DNA from: Myripristis murdjan
Taxonomy: Eukaryota > Chordata > Actinopteri > Holocentriformes > Holocentridae
Assembly (NCBI RefSeq): GCF_902150065.1
Contig: NC_043983.1
Coordinates: 13,730,821-13,794,820, forward strand
Length of the DNA: 64,000 nucleotides
Reading direction: 5' to 3'
A program made the position numbers and the translations under genes. Shown piece by piece: positions 1 to 8,839 of this stretch; the stretch's first letter is position 1; each line of letters opens with the position of its first letter. Below the pieces are notes generated by a model. The model ran no database searches and had not been told where the DNA came from. It worked only from the letters and a program-made list of their open reading frames with translations.

Positions 1-53
1 AATATGAGTGAACCAATGAACCAGATATTTTTCTTTGTTTGTTTGTTTTATAG

Positions 54-218
54 GGCGATTCTGGTGGTCCTCTGGTTTGCAATGGGAAGGCAGTTGGCAT
101 TGTCTCTTACGGCTATAACTGTAACTACCCAAATCGACCCAACGTCTATACAGAGATATCAAAATTCCTTCCTGGGATCCATAAGACTCTGAAGAAAAAA
201 ACATGTGAACTGCAATAA
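54..218 (+). CDS. Granzyme / mast-cell-protease-like serine protease, last exon only (partial at left edge)
   Basis: This is the terminal coding exon of a trypsin-fold (S1A) protease whose other exons lie left of the window. It follows a TAG acceptor at 52-53 in phase 0 and opens with GDSGGPLVC, which carries the catalytic Ser. It reads 54 residues to TAA at 216-218 and includes [10 protein letters not shown] and [13 protein letters not shown]. The exon lines up closely with exon 5 of the intact paralogue at 13,513-13,674 (same phase, same GDSGGPLVC and [12 protein letters not shown]), so it is the leftmost member of the same tandem family. Its C-terminus (KTCELQ) differs from the QKKSC end of the downstream copies. 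Such enzymes are stored in cytotoxic or mast-cell granules in other vertebrates. Whether the whole gene is functional cannot be judged from one exon. Confidence 0.88.
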   Translation, partial: GDSGGPLVCNGKAVGIVSYGYNCNYPNRPNVYTEISKFLPGIHKTLKKKTCELQ

Positions 219-865
219 TGCTGCACAATGGGCTCGCTTCAATTTGCTGTACTCCTGTTATATGGTAGCAGTGCTGCAGTATCTGAGCTGCTCTGTTAAT
301 GTTTGCTTCTCAGCTGAAATGCATAATAAACTTTACTCATTCCAGATGTCTTGTTTTATTTCCTGACTGTATGTTCAGTATTAGACTGATGTAATACATA
401 GAAATATAATATAATACAATAATATGACATGATATGATAAGAAGATACTATGTTGAGTGGGCACACAGTAGGGTGATCAGACTCAAGTTCATGTTCAATT
501 ATGTATCCCTTCATCACAAAAATGTCTCAAAGTAGGGCATAATAACTCTACATGTATCCCACATAGCCTAGCCAACCCAGGGCTACTAGCCTTATGTTCT
601 TTGCAGCATACAAGGGAGAAATAGGTGCCAGGACAAAGAGTTAAATGAACAGTAACATGGACAACACACACATGTTCCAGGAAAACATTACTGAGCGAGG
701 AAATGAATCTATCTATATGGCCAACCAGGCAGAAGCACACTTGATTTTTCCTCTTTTGTTTGTTAAACATGAAAAATAACATGAGGAGTTTGATTCTAAA
801 ATGAAGAAGCTCAACCGAAGGGGCTGCCTGGAGTGTTTTATCACCCCCAGTGAGTCATTTAAAAA
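219..865. other. 3' UTR and intergenic DNA after the first protease exon
   Basis: AT-rich sequence without a recognisable gene. Short open frames on the minus strand (for example 495-782) have no splice context and no familiar domain. Confidence 0.4.
325..330 (+). terminator. Polyadenylation signal of the first protease gene
   Basis: AATAAA lies 107 bp after the stop codon. The same GCATAATAAA context recurs after the pseudogene (about 8,225) and after the intact copy (13,795), so the 3' end structure was duplicated with the genes. Confidence 0.6.
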
Positions 866-1131
866 AGTCATGATTTCTCTGTACAGAGCTGAGAGAGTCA
901 GCTGTGGTCATGCTGCAAATGACACAGCATTATGATTCGGGGGGCTGCAGTTAAGTTGTGTGAAACAAAACCACATCCTTTTCTCAAGAGGGCTCTTAAA
1001 CACAGTTGCACTGCAACCTGAAGAGTAAGGAAGGTGAATTAATTACATTTGTACTTCAAAATACGCATTTGACACATGTGCAGCTGCATTGCGCTTTTTC
1101 TTCCCATTATAGAAATTTTACATGCATACAT

Positions 1132-1177
<46 letters not shown>

Positions 1178-1270
1178 ATGCACTAAAATGAGCAAATGTT
1201 TTTGACTTTGACTTTTCCTGATATCTGAAACTGAAACTGAAATAGTAGTAGTGTGAAGGAATACACCTAG
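866..1270 (+). promoter_or_regulatory. Noncoding repeat unit, copy A, with TGTGGT site and ETS/RUNX composite
   Basis: First of three dispersed copies of a roughly 0.5-kb noncoding block (others near 14,440 and 16,019). Shared blocks include an AGAGCTGAGAG start, TGTGGT at 903-908, AACCACATCCTTTTCTCAAG starting at 969, and a tail with GATATCTGA plus GGAATA. AACCACATCC is the reverse of GGATGTGGTT, the known ETS1-RUNX composite used in lymphoid enhancers. A TG microsatellite has expanded inside this copy. The enhancer role is inferred from motifs and from retention in three copies. Confidence 0.55.
1134..1169. repeat. (TG)n microsatellite
   Basis: Pure TG run of about 36 bp inside regulatory copy A. 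Copies B and C lack it. Confidence 0.95.
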
Positions 1271-1310
1271 ATGTAACAGAGGAGAAACAATTTGTTTTAA
1301 CAACAAAAAG

Positions 1311-1533
1311 ATGGCGAAAATCAAATATACAGCAGAGGAGCTGAGGCGTCGTCATTTTGTGACACGGATCACTGCCAGAGATAGGCCATATGAATCTGCA
1401 AGTGATGTTTATGAGAGCGGGGGAGTGTTGTACTGTAAAGTTTGTCGGCACTCGGTGGATTATCTGAGGAAACAGACCTCTGTGGAGCATCTAAAGTCCC
1501 AAAGACATGACAACAGAGAGAAGAGTGGTTTGG
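1311..1533 (+). CDS. CGGBP1/hAT-like zinc-finger exon, probably a transposon-derived fragment
   Basis: An open frame starts at ATG 1311 and runs 74 codons plus one base to a strong GTAAGT donor at 1534. The peptide has a C-x2-C-x15-H-x5-H zinc finger (LYCKVC ... EHLKSQRH) preceded by YESGGVLYC. This resembles the N-terminal finger of CGGBP1 and of the hAT transposases from which that protein derives (pattern GGKLFC...C...DHLKSKTH). No second exon was found before the protease remnant at 1,915, so it is either the first exon of a decayed hAT-type element or a solitary fragment. The A-rich sequence downstream ending near 1,860 could be the element's other end, but I could not define inverted repeats. 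The finger itself is free of stops. Confidence 0.5.
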
Positions 1534-1914
1534 GTAAGTAACATCTACCTACTAGCTGGTTAACAGCCTGAAATAATTTTAAATGTGCCGGTGATCTAGT
1601 TGCTGTCATGCTGACAGCTAACTCCCAAAGCTAAACTCCATAGTGTGCAATGGTGTCACGTGTGTGCGTGCACGTGTTCGTGTGTGTGCATGTTAAAAAT
1701 TGTTATTTTTGCTCCAAACACATTATAGTACTGGATAATTGTCTAAAACCTTAAAAGGAAAAAAAAAATCACGCCACAGAATCCCACAGATTTTCCTCCT
1801 GAATCACCACAGAAAACCAGAAAAAAGTCCACGGATTCCGTTTGGGCGTGCTCATCACTAACAACATCAGAGCTGCATTAACACAGACAGGATGTGACAT
1901 TAAGAGGTCAGAAA

Positions 1915-2066
1915 CCTTATCTGTCTGTGAATGTAAACCATAGGGCTGTCTTTAGTGCAGACTCTGCTGTATACAAGTGTCTGTTTGACACCATCATGAA
2001 GCCTCCTCAAGTGTCCTGCCTGCAAGATGCCCAGTTTGAACAAAGTTCTGCTTTTTTGTGTCCTGA
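1915..2066 (+). pseudogene. Promoter and first-exon remnant of a protease paralogue
   Basis: About 150 bp matches the promoter and exon 1 of the copies at 7,100-7,260 and 12,020-12,175. ATG at 2027-2029 opens MPSLNKVLLFCVL, the start of the same signal peptide, and similarity stops abruptly at 2066 just before a transposon. No further exons follow. The promoter has also decayed: the RUNX site reads AACCATA instead of AACCACA (1936-1942) and the TATA box reads TATACAAG instead of TATATAAG (about 1970-1977). It is therefore a dead gene copy cut off after the signal peptide. Confidence 0.85.
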
Positions 2067-2076
2067 TAGACTTGCA

Positions 2077-2329
2077 CTGTAACACATTTCCCTGTTAAAT
2101 AACGATAAATTACTGGCAATTACTACAGTTGCCAGCATATTACCATTATTAATTTACAACAACAATAGCGTAAAAATATTATGGTTCTGTAGAGAATATA
2201 AACTTTACAATATGGTACCGTAATATTTTTACAATATTTTATACCATTGTTGTAGATTAATAAGGATAATATGCTGGCGAATGTAGCTGCCAGTAATTTA
2301 CTGTTATTTAACAGGGAAATGTGTTACAG
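2077..2329. mobile_element. Palindromic MITE, 253 bp
   Basis: Starts CTGTAACACATTTCCCTGTT and ends with its reverse complement. Almost the whole element folds back on itself around an AT-rich centre near 2,200. It carries no coding capacity. It begins 11 bp after the break in the protease first exon. The superfamily is unclear because no clean target duplication is visible. Confidence 0.75.
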
Positions 2330-2619
2330 TTAATTTACAGTTCCTGTAGTCTCCAGAAACAGTTTATTATTGTAAATGCATTGAAGTACTGTAGAATGTG
2401 ATCTTTACTGTAACACTGCTAGAAGCTAATGATTTAAAAATTTTACATTTCAAAATGAAAACCCCTGGCAATTGCTATATAGAAATGGCTCGCTTAAGAG
2501 ATGGCCTTACAACATTTGGAATTTATTGAAGTCAGTCAAACATTCAGTTCCTGAACAATTCAAAGTAATAACATTTTAGTAAAAAAAAATAAATAAATAA
2601 AAATGACAAGAGATGGCTA

Positions 2620-2709
2620 TACAGGTGCAGCTCAATCAATTAGAATATCATGAAAAAGTTCAATATTTTTTTGTCAGTTAAAAAAAAATGTGTATATACA
2701 TATACACAC

Positions 2710-2776
<67 letters not shown>

Positions 2777-2856
2777 TACACATTCACTTTCGGACCTAAC
2801 TGACAAAAAATATTGAACTTTTTCATGATATTCTAATTTACTGAGCTGCACCTGTA
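2620..2856. mobile_element. Tc1/mariner-type MITE with a GATA microsatellite core
   Basis: Inverted repeats of about 70 bp start TACAGGTGCAGCTCA and include ATATCATGAAAAAGTTCAAT. They flank an internal (GATA)n run at about 2711-2776. A TA target duplication lies at 2618-2619 and 2857-2858. It is noncoding and non-autonomous. Confidence 0.8.
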
Positions 2857-3120
2857 TAACATTACATGCATTAATGCCCCTGCATCAAAAACATTCAGTA
2901 GCAATACAAGTTTGAAGTAATGAAATTTGTGTAAAATGCAATCCATAGAGAACAATTATTTTAAACAGGCTCTCAACAGTCTTTATACAACATGCATACC
3001 ACATGCAGGCTGCATGAGCATGGCTAGGTAGAGCACAAATTACTATTTACACTATTTACTATATACATTGTAGATTCTAACTGAAGGAATCAAAACTATG
3101 AATGAACACATGTGGAGTTA

Positions 3121-4370
3121 CACTATATTACCAAAAGTATTCGCTCACCCATTCAAATGATCAGAATCAGGTGTCCTAATCACTTGGCCTGGCCACAGGT
3201 GTATAAAATCAAGCACTCAGGCATGCAGACTGTGAAACAAGACATTTGTGAAAGAATGGGCCGCTCTCAGGAGCTCAGTGAATTCCAGCGTGGAACTGTC
3301 ATAGGATGCCACCTGTGCAACAAATCCAGTCGTGAAATTTCCTCGCTACTAAATATTCCACAGTCAACTGTCAGCTCTATTATAACAAAATGGAAGCGTT
3401 TGGGAATAACAGCAACTCAGCCACGAAGTGGTAGGCCACGTAAAGTGACGGAGAGGGGTCAGCGGATGCTGAAGCGCATAGTGCACAGAGGTCGCCGACT
3501 TTCTGCACAGTCAATTGCTACAGAGCTACAAACTTCATGTGACCTTCAGATTAGCCCAAGTACAGTACGCAGAGAGCTTCATGGAATGGGTTTCCATGGC
3601 CGAGCAGCTGCAGCCAAGCCACACATCACCAAGTGCAATGCAAAGCGTCGGATGCAATGGTGTAAAGCACGCCGCCACTGGCCTCTAGAGCAGTGGAGAC
3701 GCGTTCTCTGGAGTGATGAATCACGCTTTTCCATCTGGCAATCTGATGGACGAGTCTGGGTTTGGAGGTTGCCAGGAGAACGGTACATTTCAGACTGCAT
3801 TGTGCCAACTGTGAAATTTGGTGGAGGAGGAATTATGGTGTGGGCTTGTTTTTCAGGAGCTGGGCTTGGCCCCTTAGTTCCAGTGAAAGGAACTTTGAAT
3901 GCTTCAGGATACCAAAACATTTTGGACAATTCCATGCTCCCAACCTTGTGGGAACAGTTTGGAGCGGGCCCCTTCCTCTTCCAACATGACTGTGCACCAG
4001 TGCACAAAGCAAGGTCCATAAAGACATGGATGACAGAGTCTGGTGTGGATGAACTTGACTGGCCTGCACAGAGTCCTGACCTGAACCCGATAGAATACCT
4101 TTGGGATGAATTAGAGCGGAGACTGAGAGCCAGGCCTTCTCGACCAACATCAGTGTGTGACCTCACCAATGCGCTTTTGGAAGAATGGTCAAAAATTCCT
4201 ATAAACACTCTCCTCAACCTTGTGGACAGTCTTCCCAGAAGAGTTGAAGCTGTAATAGCTGCAAAAGGTGGACCGACATCATATTGAACTCTATGGGTTA
4301 GGAATGGGATGGCACTTCAGTTCATAGTATGAGTAAAGGCAGGTGAGTGAATACTTTTGGTAATATAGTG
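3121..4370 (+). mobile_element. Full-length, apparently intact Tc1 transposon (DD34E), 1,250 bp
   Basis: Terminal inverted repeats of about 28 bp start CACTATATTACCAAAAGTAT on the left, with the reverse complement ending at 4370. TA target duplications lie at 3119-3120 and 4371-4372. The single transposase gene is uninterrupted. Removing the element rejoins the left inverted repeat of the older DD38E element (GTGGAGTTA / TATGTACTTAAC), so it is clearly a later insertion. Both termini and the coding frame are preserved, which suggests recent activity. Confidence 0.93.
3256..4287 (+). CDS. Tc1 transposase, intact, 343 aa
   Basis: Cut-and-paste transposase that would bind the flanking inverted repeats and move the element to TA sites. 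The start [13 protein letters not shown] was chosen because it gives the usual Tc1 length (about 340 aa); the frame stays open upstream to 3112. Residues about 1-110 form the paired-like helix-turn-helix DNA-binding region ([19 protein letters not shown]) and a GRPRK linker motif. The catalytic triad is complete: Asp in LWSDESRF, Asp in [11 protein letters not shown], and Glu in [13 protein letters not shown], with 34 residues between the last two (DD34E). The glycine-rich box reads [14 protein letters not shown]. There is no stop or frameshift. Fish genomes usually carry thousands of decayed copies, so an open full-length frame is notable. Confidence 0.95.
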   Translation: MGRSQELSEFQRGTVIGCHLCNKSSREISSLLNIPQSTVSSIITKWKRLGITATQPRSGRPRKVTERGQRMLKRIVHRGRRLSAQSIATELQTSCDLQISPSTVRRELHGMGFHGRAAAAKPHITKCNAKRRMQWCKARRHWPLEQWRRVLWSDESRFSIWQSDGRVWVWRLPGERYISDCIVPTVKFGGGGIMVWACFSGAGLGPLVPVKGTLNASGYQNILDNSMLPTLWEQFGAGPFLFQHDCAPVHKARSIKTWMTESGVDELDWPAQSPDLNPIEYLWDELERRLRARPSRPTSVCDLTNALLEEWSKIPINTLLNLVDSLPRRVEAVIAAKGGPTSY

Positions 4371-4412
4371 TATGTACTTAACAAAAAAAGGTGAAATAAC
4401 TGAAAACATGTT

Positions 4413-6306
4413 TTATATTCTAGTTTCTTCAAAATAGCCACCCTTTGCTCTGATTAGTGCGTTGCACACTCTTGGCATTCTCTTGATGAGCTTCAAGAGG
4501 TAGTCACCTGAAATGGTTTTCCAACAGTCTTGAAGGAGTTCCCAGAGGTGTTTAGCACTTGTTGGCCCCTTTGCCTTCACTCTGCGGTCCAGCTCACCCC
4601 AAACCATCTCGATTGGGTTCAGGTCCGGTGACTGTGGAGGCCAGGTCATCTGCCGCAGCACTCCATCACTCTCCTTCTTGGTCAAATAGCCCTTACACAG
4701 CCTGGAGGTGTGTTTGAGGTCATTGTCCTGTTGAAAAATAAATGATGGTCCAACTAAACGCAAACCGGATGTGATGGCATGTCGCTGCAGGATGCTGTGG
4801 TAGCCATGCTGGTTCAGTGTGCCTTCAATTTTGAATAAATCCCCAACAGTGTCACCAGCAAAGCACCCCCACACCATCACACCTCCTCCTCCATGCTTCA
4901 CAGTGGGAACCAGGCATGTGGAATCCATCCGTTCACCTTTTCTGCATCTCACAAAGACACGGCGATTGGAACCAAAGATCTCAAATTTGGACTCATCAGA
5001 CCAAAGCACAGATTTCCACTGGTCTAATGTCCATTCCTTGTGTTTCTTGGCCCAAACAAATCTCTTCTGCTTGTTGCCTCTCCTTAGCAGTGGTTTCCTA
5101 GCAGCTATTTGACCATGAAGGCCTGATTGGCGCAGTCTCCTCTTAACAGTTGTTCTAGAGATGGGTCTGCTGCTAGAACTCTGTGTGGCATTTATCTGGT
5201 CTCTGATCTGAGCTGCTGTTAACTTGCGATTTCTGAGGCTGGTGACTCGGATGAACTTGTCCTCAGAAGCAGAGGTGACTCTTGGGGCTCTAGTTTCGCA
5301 GACCAGGCGAGGCGGGGGCGTAGCGCAGATGCACTTCGCCAACTGGGTGTGGCCAGGCGGATTTTCCAAGTTTGGCACGCCATGCTCGGTGGCGCAAGTA
5401 CTCCACCGTCCCTCCTACCGGCGCAAGGGAGGAGAGAAGGCGTGGAGTGGGTTTGACACAGCCGATTCACATTTAACCAATCAAATGAGCCTCTGTCCTT
5501 GCCTTTAAAATGCGCTGCGCGAAGGCGTAATGAAAGTTTACACAGCTGACATGGAGGTCTATTGCCGCAGGCGGAGCGGAGCTCAGGAGACAGGCGCGGA
5601 GCGGAGACCGGCGAGCAGTGCGCACACGTCACCAAAACCTCACAGGCAGGCTTCCGGAATGTCAGACACATGAACGATGCAATAAATACCGAAAAAAACA
5701 CTATTCAATGCTACGATCACAATCAGCACATACATATATCTCCATATCAACTGTCCCGTCACAACTGATGTCAGATCAAAGGAGATTGGCACCGTTTGTG
5801 CTGATTGTGAGGTTTTGGTGATGTGCGCCAGGCAGCCAAACTTCCACTGCGCCAGCTCCGCTCCGCCTTGCGCGGAAAGTAGACGTGGTTTCAGACGGCA
5901 AGCTTTTGGCGCACCTCGGCGAAGCCTTTTGGCACAAAACTGTCACTGCGCCAAGTTGAATCTGTTGACACCTCCCCCCGCTGCGCCGCCACTCCCATCT
6001 CCGCGCAAGTCCGTCTGCGAAACTTGGACACTGTCCGCCTCTCCCGCTTCGCCGGTCGAAACTAGCTCTGCGCGGGGTTCGCCTCACTGTGCCACCCCGC
6101 GCTGCGCCGGGAAACTAGAGCCCTTGGTCTTCCTTTCCTGGGTCGGTCCTCATGTGTGCCAGTTTTGTTGTAGCACTTGATGGTTTTTGCGACTCCACTT
6201 GGGGACACATTTAAAATTTTTGCAATTTTCCGGACTGACTGACCTTAATTTCTTAAAGTAATGATGGCCACTCGTTTTTCTTTAGTTAGCTGATTGGTTC
6301 TTGCCA
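4413..6306 (-). pseudogene. DD38E Tc1-like transposase, interrupted
   Basis: Read on the minus strand, the gene starts at 6306 with MARTNQLTKEKRVAIITLRN and is stopped there by a TAA. The frame then continues GQSVRKIAKILNVSPSGVAK to RPRKGRPR, where the 837-bp element at 5286-6122 splits it. It resumes VTSASEDKFIRV and runs to FEETRI at 4413. Catalytic residues remain visible: LWSDESKF, FQQDND and [12 protein letters not shown] count 38 residues between the second Asp and the Glu. That DD38E spacing marks the Intruder branch of Tc1 elements rather than classical DD34E Tc1. With one nonsense codon and one large insertion, this copy cannot make transposase. Confidence 0.88.
5286..6122. mobile_element. 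GC-rich non-autonomous element of unassigned family, 837 bp
   Basis: It begins GGCTCTAGTTTCGC and ends GGGAAACTAGAGCC. CTTGG flanks it on both sides (5281-5285 and 6123-6127), and it splits a Tc1 gene whose reading resumes exactly across it. The target duplication could also be scored as TTG with a GGGCTC terminus. The two halves are imperfect inverted copies: AGGCGGAGCGGAGCT near 5571 mirrors AGCTCCGCTCCGCC near 5849, and ACGTCACCAAAACCTCACA near 5627 mirrors TGTGAGGTTTTGGTGATGTG near 5806. GCGC, TTGGCGC and GCGCCA motifs recur throughout. No protein is encoded. The family was not recognised. Confidence 0.8.
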
Positions 6307-6826
6307 TAATATGAATTTTAACAGTTGTCCAATAGGGCTGTCGGCTGTGTAGTAACCTGACTTCTGCACAACACAACTGATGGTCCCAACCCCATTGATA
6401 AAGCAAGAAATTCCACTAATTAACCCTGATAAGGCACACCTGTGAAGTGAAAACCATTTCAGGTGACTACCTCTTGAAGCTCATCGAGAGAATGCCAAGA
6501 GTGTGCAAAGCAGTAATCAGAGCAAAGGGTGGCTATTTTGAAGAAACAAGAATATAAAACATGTTTTCAGTTATTTCACCTTTTTTTGTTAAGTACATAA
6601 CTCCACATTTGTTCATTCATAGTTTTGATTCCTTCAGTTAGAATCTACAATGTAAATAGTCATGAAAATAAAGAAAACGCATTGAATGAGAAGGTGTGTC
6701 CAAACTTTTGGCCTGTACTGTATATAACTGTTAAGATGTACTTTGTTGATCCCAAAGTCAAGAATTATGTCTGATTGTTGTTGTTTTATTTATATTAAAC
6801 TAATTATTATTTTTTTTTTTTTATAG

Positions 6827-6942
6827 TATGTACATTGATTAGGTATTATACAGAGGATGGTGAATGGAGTGATTGGTCAGAGTATTGCCAGACTGATTAC
6901 TTGAAATGTGCCTCAGACGGTACTGTACACAGCTATTTGTAG
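6827..6942 (+). other. Orphan exon-like frame with a WSDWS motif
   Basis: A long T tract and TTATAG acceptor at 6825-6826 precede a 38-codon open frame containing EDGEWSDWSEYC and TDYLKCASDG, ending at TAG 6940-6942. The spacing of Trp and Cys recalls thrombospondin type-1, cytokine-receptor WSXWS or VMO-I repeats, but it is too short to assign. There is no partner exon nearby. It could be a chance frame or the relic of a lost gene. Confidence 0.25.
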
Positions 6943-7111
6943 TGAGTACTGTGTATTTTTAAAGATATTAATTTTGCTTTCTCTCGAGTACATTTTATAG
7001 AGGCATTGTACATAGTTACATTTTAAATCACATCAGCTAAACAGAACAGTTTTTGTAGGCTAATAAATCTGCTGATGTGGAGCTATTTGCTGATATCTAT
7101 CTGTGAATGTA

Positions 7112-7153
7112 AACCACAGGGCTGTCTTTAGTGCAGACTCTGCTGTATATAAG
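7112..7153 (+). promoter_or_regulatory. Core promoter of the protease pseudogene (RUNX site plus TATA box)
   Basis: AACCACA at 7112-7118 and TATATAAG at 7146-7153, 34 bp apart and about 50 bp before the ATG. The arrangement matches the intact copy at 12,027-12,068. Confidence 0.65.
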
Positions 7154-7202
7154 TGTCTGTTTGACACCATCATGAAGCCACTTTGAGGGTCCTGCCTGCA
7201 AG

Positions 7203-8108
7203 ATGCCCAGTTTGAACAAAGTTCTGCTTCTTTGTGTCCTGACATGTCTTGGACAAGAAGGTAAGGAAAAACTAATAATTGTTTATTTTCTGCCTTACAG
7301 TAAACTCCTTATCATTTATCTTTATTCTTTTCAGGACTTGGGAGTGAAATTATACATGGGGAAAAGGCCAAGGACAAAACCTTGCTGTACATGGCATCGG
7401 TGCAGAACAATGGAAAACATTTTTGTGGGGGGTTCCAATTCGTGAGTAATTCGTGAGTATCAAAAAGTGAGACACTGAAAGAGTTAACATGATTTGTTGT
7501 TGCAGTATTTTCAAAAGTAATTCATAATTTTTGTTGACACTACATGAGAACTATGGGCAACCTTTTTCTGATCATTTAGGAGCTACACCGACGTGTCTGT
7601 TGTTCTTGGCACTCATGACCTCAAGAGAGTTGATGACAAAACCATGAGATACCAAGTGCAGAGATGCAAACACCCTTTCTTCAATTATGGCACAGGGCAG
7701 AACGACATCATGCTTCTCAAAGTAAGTAGATGTTTATTTCTAACAGATTTATAGAGGTTTTTTGTGAAGTTAAGCCCTTCTAGTTTTTAAATTTGACTTC
7801 TTTAAATCATGTCTCCAGCTGTCTAGGAAAGCTAAACTAAGCAAAACAATGGCAACGATTAAAATTCCACGTAAGAACACGGTCATCAAAGCAAAGACAA
7901 AGTGCCATGTAGCTGGGTGGGAATCGATACTCCTGGTGGTAGAGCAGGTGTTGATGAGCTGCGAGTGGTGGACGTTTCTACCATTGATCTTAAAGTCTGT
8001 GAGAAGGAATGGAAGCAGGCTCCAAAGGGGCGCCAAATTCCTGCCAATGTTATCTGTGCAGGTGGATACAAGACCAAAAACGGATTTTGTCAGAAAAAAT
8101 CATGCTAG
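7203..8108 (+). pseudogene. Granzyme/mast-cell-protease-like pseudogene with three disabling lesions
   Basis: Exons match the intact paralogue at 12,118-13,674: exon 1 7203-7260 (signal peptide), exon 2 from 7335, exon 3 7580-7721 (keeps the Asp in QNDIMLLK), exon 4 from 7819. First, exon 2 breaks off after HFCGGFQF at about 7441, beside an 11-bp tandem duplication of AATTCGTGAGT. This removes the TAAHC block with the catalytic His and the normal donor. Second, one G is missing in exon 4 near 7919, where GTAGCTGGGTGG runs into GAATCG, shifting the frame. Third, exon 4 (GFCQ) joins directly to the last codons of exon 5 (KKSC, stop 8106-8108), deleting the intron and the GDSGG serine block. CAG is shared at both ends of that deletion, suggesting microhomology repair. 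No catalytic protease can be made. Confidence 0.93.
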
Positions 8109-8838
8109 ATGTAATGGTCTTCTCTAAGATCTTTTGCTTCAAAATGTTTTACTTTTCTGTTATCTGTTGTAGTTGTAGAGGTGTGATTGAGTAGATCTGA
8201 TCATGTTTGTTCGTTCAGTCAAAATGCATAATAAATTTTGCTTATTCAAAAAAAAAACAAACAAACAAAAAAAAAGATTTATTACTTGTTGCTTAAACAA
8301 TTATAGTGTAACACTCTTTCCCACATTTTGAAAACACATAAATTCACAGCTCCCTCCTGACATCAGCACTATTTGATCATAGGAGATGGCAAAAGCACTT
8401 CTACCAGAATTCTTCTATTAACAATAGCTGCAAAAACTTTGGAAATTATGTCAGATTGTGAGATTGACAAGAAAGAGCTTAACAGAAAAGACAAACTGTT
8501 TCTACTAAACAGCTTGTTTTCCTGTTAGCAGGACATCCGCTCAGCTATGCTCTTTAGAATGGTCTCTACACCAGAAAATAGTCCCCAGGAAATGTTTGCT
8601 TTACACAGCAAATGATCACTTCTTTGGTTTGTGAATGTTGACAACTTTGTTTGCCAAAGAGCATGAAACCAAAAATTCAAATTTAAAATCAACGTATTTG
8701 GTTATATGTTGTGAAGTCTACAGTACCCATGATTAGCAAAATAGTTTGTTACAATGTAAAATGTGGTTAAATTGTAATAAATGGGGCCAAATGTTCAAAA
8801 TAATTAGTATGGTCCCTTAAGGGGGAAAGTTACAGAGT
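8109..8838 (+). repeat. Duplicated 3' flank shared with 13,675-14,401
   Basis: About 730 bp after the pseudogene is nearly the same as the 3' flank of the intact copy, including the poly(A) signal, the CATCAGCACTATTTGATCAT block and GGTCCCTTAAGG at the far end. Similarity stops within about 10 bp of 8,838. With the shared promoter and exons this defines a tandem duplication unit of roughly 2 kb. Confidence 0.85.
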
Positions 8839-8839
8839 A

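Larger units (their letters stand above)
3051..6720 (-). mobile_element. Dead Tc1-like (DD38E, Intruder-type) transposon, host of two nested insertions
   Basis: The right end is complete: GGCCTGTACTG ends at 6720, next to TA. The left end is truncated near 3051, so it lacks the terminal CAGTACAGGCC. The inverted repeats are unusually long. The stretch 4373-4540 is the reverse complement of 6440-6600, so the repeat runs into the C-terminal coding sequence of the transposase. Two younger elements sit inside it: a Tc1 at 3121-4370 within the left inverted repeat, and a GC-rich element at 5286-6122 within the transposase gene. It lies between the protease first-exon remnant and the pseudogene. 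Confidence 0.85.

Noticed and set aside
3579-4217. 212-aa minus-strand open frame and several others inside the Tc1 element
   Set aside because: They are shadows of the plus-strand transposase, which has the full DD34E domain structure.
5219-6180. GC-rich stretch with CpGs as a promoter island, with open frames on both strands
   Set aside because: It has inverted terminal repeats and a target duplication and splits a transposase gene exactly, so it is a mobile element. The frames have no protein similarity that I recognise.
7902-8108. 68-aa frame as a small functional protein
   Set aside because: It is the frameshifted exon 4 of the protease pseudogene fused to the exon 5 tail. Its apparent start is in the middle of the domain.
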